Source: Drosophila persimilis (lineage: Eukaryota > Arthropoda > Insecta > Diptera > Drosophilidae). Taken from it: a stretch of 64,000 nt of DNA. Positions within the stretch are counted from its first letter, which is position 1. Every line of letters begins with the position of its first letter. The notes under the pieces are model-generated. The model was not told the origin of the DNA, searched no databases, and worked only from the letters and a program-made list of their open reading frames with translations. A program made the translations under genes and the position numbers. Location of the stretch: assembly GCF_003286085.1 (NCBI RefSeq), contig NW_020825298.1, positions 14,446,001-14,510,000 on the forward strand. The letters run 5' to 3'. Positions 58,001 to 64,000 of this stretch are shown in pieces.

Positions 58001-60281
58001 CGAGTTCAAGTTGGATAAAAGGGTCGCCAGACCCAGAGCCCGATCCATAGCCAGAGCCAGAGCCATAGCCATGGCCCGATACGAAATTCGATAATTCAAG
58101 TCAATTTCGCATGTGTCGGGGTTGCTCAAGGGTTAAGTGATTTTCTTTTGCTTTGCCTTTGTTTCTGCCTTTTGTTTCTCTTTGGAATTTTCGTCTGCCT
58201 CAAGTCAACTGTAAAATAAAGTCGCATAAATAATCTCTCTGCCGAAAAAAAAACATGAAACATTTAAAATTTGTTTGTCTTTTTTCCGTTTCCTTTTTTT
58301 TTTGTGTGGAAATTTAAATTTTTCAACTACTAAACTATTGATTTTTAGCATCAGGATACCCTTTTAAGGCCCTGCAGGCGCTGCTGACCCATAATTGTGG
58401 GTCCTTCTGTCCTTCAAAGGTCCACTCCCTCCACTAGACCAGCCACGACATCCAGCCATGACTTTTTCTAGCCACCTTTTCTATGAAAGGGCTGATAGCA
58501 AAAAAAAGGAAAAAATAAACCTAACAATTTCAATTCAATTTCGTTGAAATGTTTTATTATATAGATTTACCGGTTGTTGTTGTTGTTGCCGTCGTGAGCC
58601 GAGATTTTAATGTAATTGCCGGTAATAGGCAGACACTTTTTATGGGTTAACAAGCGCAGTGCTCGGTCTGCTGTGTGGATTTTTCGGATTTTCGGATTTT
58701 CAGATTTTTGGATTTTTGTTTGTGTCCCTGACCGCCGGTCCTAATGCTCGTTTTCACCAAATTGAATTCTAATTTGAAATTAATGTTCATGTTTCAGATA
58801 TTCGTTCGATAATATTAGAGATGGTTATTATACGATTATAGGCACGGCTTTGAATGGCTTTTTGGAATACATGAGAAACTAAACACTTTTATCATTTGTT
58901 TTGGGACTGCTAATTGCCTTTTCTTTGAGCGGAAACAGCAACAGAAATTCCTTTTCCGCTATCACAAAATATTTTTTTTTTTTCAATGGAATTCTTTCTT
59001 AAGTACCACTGACAAAGCAGCAATATTTTGACACAATTTCCTTTCTATAGCGTACAATTTTTCTTGCAAGTTGCATGCGAAAAAAGGGGAACAAATTATC
59101 GCTTGGCATATGAGAAACTTCCGCCTCAAGCGTCGACTTTGGTAATTGTTTTTGATGTGACATGAAAAATGATTGTACGGGCGCTTTGCACGCAGGAACT
59201 TTTTCGAGTACAACTCCGAACACGACCCACGACCCGCGACCACGACCACGACCTGTACTTGACTTGATTTCTTATCGATTTGATTGTAATTACACAGCAC
59301 GCATTTGACGATCGCCTACCCCCCGCAGAACCATTGATCGTTATCAGGGAGGGAACCCATTCAGTAGAAAAAAAAACACATGTTTGCCACACGCTCGTTT
59401 CACTGTATCGGGCATGAGTAGCATTTCGGTAGTTTAAGAGCAGCCACACTAAATGATATGAGGAGAATAATCAATATCTGAGCTTTATTCGTGGAGGATT
59501 CATTCAATGGCAGATCACGTAGAAGGGACCAATGTCTTTGGCTAACCAAAGACCCATTTACATCCATTTAGAGACGATTGCCAAGGACTACGCGACTCGG
59601 TCCATGTCGGAGACGGCGAATGGCGAATGGCGAATGGCAAATATGTGCAATTCAAATCATGGCTGCCCTGCCTCCTGCTCATTTGTTGTCTGGCATGCTG
59701 GCTATGTCTTTGCTCTGGGCCCACTGCCCCCATCCTCCCTTTGTGCGTATGCGGTATGCATCTAATTAATTAAACAATTGTAAATTCCTTTGATAAATTA
59801 ACGTCACCAGGCCCTGACCGCACGGACACACATACTCGGACTAAGGCGGAGAATGAGAATGGGAGGCCACACGAATCGTATGCGACGGGGTAGATGGGCG
59901 GGGGAGGGGAGGATGTCATCGGATGTGGAATGTCGGATGTCCGATGTCGAGTGTCGAATATCGAATGATGACAGCCCGAAACTCTTAATTAATAGCACGT
60001 TGTGGCTGTGCAGAGATGTGTCATCGTTGTGTTCCCGGGTTCCGATTCGTGCGAAATAATTATTGAAATTGAAAAGTTTAGACCCATATGACATTCGTCT
60101 GATGATAACGCACGGCATCAAAGCAGCATCCCAGCCCCATCCCCCGCGGGCATTCAAAATCAAGGTTGGCGCCGAAGACAACCCAGCGGCAGCGCTATCG
60201 AGACCGCATCTATATGTTAGACCCATCGATAAGGGTCACTTGGGCGTTGTAAAGATACGCATCTTCCGTGCGAGGCCTCTG

Positions 60282-60316
60282 TATAAAAGCCAGCGGCACT
60301 TGCGAAACAGTCATTC
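60282..60316 (+). promoter_or_regulatory. TATA box and initiator of the mucin gene
   Basis: TATAAAAG at 60282-60289 and TCATTC at 60311-60316 place the probable start A at 60313, 31 bp from the first T of the TATA box, the standard spacing. The 5' leader would be about 72 nt. WGATAR-like sites upstream (TGATAA near 60102, CGATAAGG near 60228) are consistent with gut GATA-factor control, which is inference. Confidence 0.75.
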
Positions 60317-60384
60317 CAGTACAGCACTTTGTACAGCAAGAAGAACAGAACCCGCACTCAAAAGGAATAGCTGCCAAACTAAGA

Positions 60385-62251
60385 ATGAAGAGCACATTCG
60401 GTATGAATCTCGGACTATTTGCTGCCCAACAGCAAGGACTAACCCACATCCTAACCCATTGCAGTAATTGCCTGTGCCGCCATCCTGGTGGCCAGTATCA
60501 GTGCCGCCAGCGTGCCGGCCGTGCCGACCGCCATCAACAATCAGCTGTATCGTCGCTATGTCTGCGTCCACAAGTCGGACGGCTTCAGGGCTCTCGTGCC
60601 TGGAAGCTGCTCTCAGTACTACGAGTGCCAGGGAGGACAGGCGCTGGTAAGCACTTGCTCTCGTTTCTTCGACTCCAAGGTCCAGGGATGTGTCAACTAC
60701 AACACCGGCTGCATTGAAGTACAGCCTTCGGCGTTGGTCACGGACAACGCTGATTCTGCTGTGCCCTGTACACCGACACCCTGTCCCACGACAACTCCCG
60801 AAGCACCCTGTGTAACCACCCCGTCTGCCCCAACAACCTCTTCCACAACAACATGTTCAAGCACAACAACAACAACTTGTTCACCCACCACGTCAACAAC
60901 AACTTGTTCACCAACCACGTCAACAACAACAACCTGTTCACCAACCACGTCAACGACAACAACCTGTTCAACAACCACCTCAACAACAACAACCTGTTCA
61001 ACAACCACCTCTACAACAACAACTTGTTCAACAACCACCTCAACCACAACAACCTGTTCAACAACCACCTCCACAACAACAACCTGTTCAACAACCACCT
61101 CCACAACAACAACCTGTTCAACAACCACCTCCACAACAACAACCTGTTCAACAACCACCTCCACAACAACAACTTGTTCAACAACCACCTCAACCACAAC
61201 AACCTGTTCAACAACCACCTCCACAACAACAACCTGTTCAACAACCACATCCACAACAACAACTTGTTCAACAACCACCTCAACAACAACAACCTGTTCA
61301 ACAACCACCTCCACAACAACAACCTGTTCAACAACCACCTCCACAACAACAACTTGTTCAACAACCACCTCAACAACAACAACCTGTTCAACAACCACCT
61401 CCACAACAACAACCTGTTCAACAACCACCTCCACAACAACAACCTGTTCAACAACCACCCCCACAACATCAACCTGTTCAACAACCACCTCCACAACAAC
61501 AACCTGTTCAACAACCACCTCCACAACAACAACCTGTTCAACAACCACCTCCACAACAACAACCTGTTCAACAACCACCTCCACAACAACAACCTGTTCA
61601 ACAACCACCTCCACAACAACAACCTGTTCAACAACCACCCCCACAACAACAACCTGTTCAACAACCACCTCCACAACAACAACCTGTTCAACAACCACCT
61701 CCACAACAACAACCTGTTCAACAACCACCCCCACAACAACAACCTGTTCAACAACCACCTCCACAACAACAACCTGTTCAACAACCACCTCCACAACAAC
61801 AACATGTTCCACAACAACATGTTCCACAACTACCTGTACACCAACACCCGAACCTTGTGAAGAGGTCACCACAACCTGTGTAGAGACTACCACACTCTGT
61901 GCAGAGACTACCACTGCATGCAGCGGAGCCAACGCAGCCACCAAGGTCAAGCCCGCCTCCATGCAAGTGAGACCACCCCGTCCTGCCCGTCCCGCCGGAC
62001 CACTCGTGGAGGCCATGCAGCAGCACGCTACTCCCCAGGCTCAGGAGCTGAACATCCTCACCTACACCAACTACGTGTGCCGCAACAAGCCCGACGGCTT
62101 CATGATGGCCTCCCTGAAGAGCTGCAACGATTACTATATCTGCCGCTACGGAAAGCCTCTGCAGGTGAGCTGCGGCGACAAGTACTTCAACGCCCTGAAG
62201 GGCATCTGCGATCTGCCCGAGAACACGCGCTGCGTGCAGCCCCAGGCCTAG
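60385..62251 (+). CDS. Secreted peritrophin-like mucin with two chitin-binding type-2 domains
   Basis: Exon 1 is 60385-60400 (MKSTF plus one base) and exon 2 is 60465-62251; the 64-nt intron has GTATGA, a CTAAC branch site and GCAG. The product has 600 residues. A signal peptide (MKSTFVIACAAILVASISAA) is followed by a CBM14/peritrophin-A domain with cysteines at 39, 54, 60, 70, 81 and 88. Next comes about 350 residues of Thr/Ser repeats with one Cys per 10-residue unit (TCSTTTSTTT), then a Thr-Cys-Glu linker, and a second CBM14 domain with cysteines at 544, 559, 565, 575, 587 and 595. Such proteins bind chitin in the gut peritrophic matrix or a similar lining, and the Thr repeats should be heavily O-glycosylated. 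Among fly genes it resembles the Muc96D type of chitin-binding mucin; orthology was not tested. Confidence 0.92.
60880..61800 (+). repeat. 30-bp coding minisatellite of the mucin
   Basis: About 31 tandem 30-bp units, 28 of them in strict register over 60961-61800. The consensus reads AACCTGTTCAACAACCACCT plus CCACAACAAC. Variation is mostly at the first Thr codons and a few third positions, and several 60-bp dimers (for example at 61081, 61501, 61561, 61681 and 61741) are identical, pointing to recent homogenisation. Confidence 0.95.
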
Positions 62252-63889
62252 AGCTGGAGGAGACGATTATGAGACGATAACGATAACGATCACGCTAGCC
62301 CATAGCAATCGACCAGCACCACCAGACCCCACCTTGATATACAATGTCTAATCGATTCTATCCAAGCCTTAAATATAATCAAATATACGAGTATGCAAAG
62401 CTACAAAAATGTACAAAAATATCTCTGCGTTTACTGTTATCCCTTTGGTATGTAAGATCTCGAGGCTAGAAGGCTCTCCGTATCTGTTCTCAAGCCAATA
62501 AGCCTTATGGAGGGCATGGCCACATTATTACCCACCTTAAAACCCCGATGTGTGGCCAAAAACGAATTACGACCCACTTAAGGGGGAAACCCCGTTGACC
62601 GGAGTGGCCAAGGGTGCGACATATTTGGGTTTCAGTCACATGTGAAAACGTCAAAAAGTATTTAAGGTACTTGGTTCTGAGGCGCGTGACCCTCGCCCTC
62701 GTACGCTCTTCTTTCAACCCTCGAGATTAGGCCATAACAGGATTTTGGGCCGCATAACGTGAAGGGCAAACAGAAATAAAAGAGAGATCTGGCCACCAAA
62801 AAAAACTGACCGCAATGCGCTTTAAGGCTTATCGAGGCGGGCAGGCTCCACGGGGCCGCTGCGGGCTGGCCCCCAGTTTTGGGGTTAGTTTTCGGACCTC
62901 GGGCTCTCTGCCGTATTATCGGCTTAGTCAACGAAGTTTTTGGCCCTGGCCATAAAGTGTCTGCTTAAGCCCTCCAGGCGGCGCTGTGTGCCAACTGCTT
63001 AACAAAATAATTAAACGGAATGGGCACATATGCCACACCCCCGCCCACGCCCACTTCCACGACCACCCCACCCAACGCCAACGCCTTCGAAAAGCCTAAC
63101 GCTTCTTTTATGTTAATTTAAAGACGTCAAGTTTGTGGCAAAGAAAAACAGAAGAGGAACAGGAGGAATACGGGGAACGGGTTGGAGAAGTTCAAAAATT
63201 ACAGCGAAAATAAATAACGTGACACAGCATGACATTGCTGGCAAAACAGCGAACCCCCCCTCAATCCCGCAACCCCTAAGCCCAGACCCATTTTCCTTAA
63301 AAGAACAGAAATGTGAACAGCGAAAAAGGAGGCTGAAAAGTAAAATCAACACGATGGGCTCCCCCGGAAAAGGCGGAAAACGCATGACTTTCAGTTTCGC
63401 ATAGGCGCCCAAAAGTAAACGCAGACTTTTTAGCCGCCAGCCATTTTCCGAGACATGTTTGGCAATGGCTTTCCAGGAGCAGGAGTTCTTGGTTCCGGTA
63501 AGGTGCGACGAGGCTTACTTTCTCCAACTCTTACTCTCTCTCTCTCTCTCTCGGCCTCGGTCTCGGCTTGTTTAGTGGCTTAGGCGTACAGACATGTTAA
63601 GACTTGGGATTCGTGGCAGAGGCACTAAAGGCTTAGGGGACAAATTTCTTCGTCGCTTTTATCCCAGAGAACCCCCGCAGCAATAGACAGCATGTTTTTA
63701 TGTCAATAGCCTCCAGGTTTTTAATGAGATGTTTCCTTTCCTAATACAATTTTCAGCTCATCCAAAAAGGTAGTCGGAGTAGACGCACCTGCAAGGAAAG
63801 AAGAGAGATATATTCATATGATTAATATGTGTTTATGACTCTAATATTTAGCTTTATGAGATCTCGGTGCACACATCAAGCTGTGCCGC
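62252..63889. other. 3' flank of the mucin gene and non-coding DNA
   Basis: The mucin 3'UTR probably ends within 62370-62510, where AT-rich variants of the poly(A) signal occur but no clean AATAAA. The rest has short frames only, a CT run at 63530-63552 and AT-rich DNA. On the minus strand TTTCCTTGCAG ending at 63791 looks like a 3' splice site, without a convincing exon. Confidence 0.45.
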
Positions 63890-64000
63890 ATGGCAAATTT
63901 TTTTATAGAGCATTTAGCCAGGCTCCCAATGGGGGGCGCGCGCCTCAATTCCGACGCACTGCAGGAGGCCCTGATTGCAGGTCCTTACATTCCCTCCCGC
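63890..64000 (+). CDS. Possible start of a plus-strand gene, cut by right edge
   Basis: ATG at 63890 opens 37 codons to the window end (MANFFIEHLARLPMGG, then RLNSDALQEALIAGPYIPSR). Codon use in the second half is GC3-rich like the real genes here. The antisense strand also carries an open frame running in from the edge and ending at a stop near 63914, so direction is not settled. No family is recognised. Confidence 0.3.
   Translation, partial: MANFFIEHLARLPMGGARLNSDALQEALIAGPYIPSR

Larger units (their letters stand above)
43988..60281. other. Gene-poor region of about 16 kb with microsatellites
   Basis: No gene could be firmly supported. It holds CA/GT tracts (48417-48441, 48473-48490, 49207-49243, 51354-51374, 55615-55634), a GTCT array at 45272-45327, GGACACACA copies at 57661-57702 and many purine or pyrimidine runs. 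Plain AT-rich stretches at about 45550-46560 and 49700-50980 may be old mobile-element debris, but no ends or coding parts are visible. Two weak small-ORF candidates are listed separately. The block may be an intron or intergenic. Confidence 0.5.

Noticed and set aside
60880-61800. Direct repeats that might suggest a CRISPR array
   Set aside because: Adjacent units without spacers, inside a eukaryotic mucin reading frame.
60697-62016. 439-codon minus frame and 335-codon plus frame over the mucin array
   Set aside because: By-products of a stop-free 30-bp repeat; the signal peptide and two CBM14 domains fix the true frame.

Overview
The window looks like a piece of a Drosophila chromosome. 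The genes are insect or animal families with 41-73 nt GT-AG introns, codon use is GC3-rich, and long gene-poor DNA is packed with CA/GT, CT and longer-period simple repeats. That repeat density fits the obscura group (D. pseudoobscura and relatives), but this is an inference from texture; no species marker was checked. I saw no bacterial features, no tRNA or rRNA, no CRISPR array and no intact transposon or retroelement.

Layout. (1) 1-2142, minus strand: the N-terminal part of a tectonic gene (cut by the left edge) and B9D2, both ciliary transition-zone (MKS module) proteins. B9D2 ends 2 nt before the tectonic start codon, so they look like one dicistronic unit. A near-perfect RFX X-box palindrome lies 134 bp upstream of the B9D2 ATG. 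(2) 2473-3661, minus: a four-exon TSSK-type (testis-specific) serine/threonine kinase. (3) 3662-14896: about 11 kb without a supported gene. (4) 14897-15249, minus: a three-exon, 72-residue Kish/TMEM167-like Golgi protein whose first coding exon is only the ATG; it faces a candidate plus-strand exon encoding a signal peptide at 15482-15615. (5) 15616-32690: about 17 kb of non-coding DNA. (6) 32707-34830, plus: a DUF1091 cluster of one decayed copy, one intact three-exon gene and one short relic. (7) 38403-43934, plus: a single-exon gene for an 1843-residue charged coiled-coil protein, with a likely 5'UTR intron. (8) 43935-60281: about 16 kb of non-coding DNA with two weak small-ORF candidates. 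(9) 60385-62251, plus: a secreted peritrophin-like mucin, chitin-binding domain / Thr-Cys repeats / chitin-binding domain, with a TATA box and initiator. (10) 62252-64000: non-coding, then a possible coding start running off the right edge.

How the genes work together. The left cluster serves ciliary assembly, and in flies motile cilia and flagella are limited to sensory neurons and sperm. The TSSK next door and possibly the large coiled-coil protein would fit male germline expression, but no expression evidence is visible. Kish-like acts in the early secretory pathway; DUF1091 and the mucin are secreted. The long gene-poor blocks may be introns of a large gene whose exons I could not see, or plain intergenic DNA.
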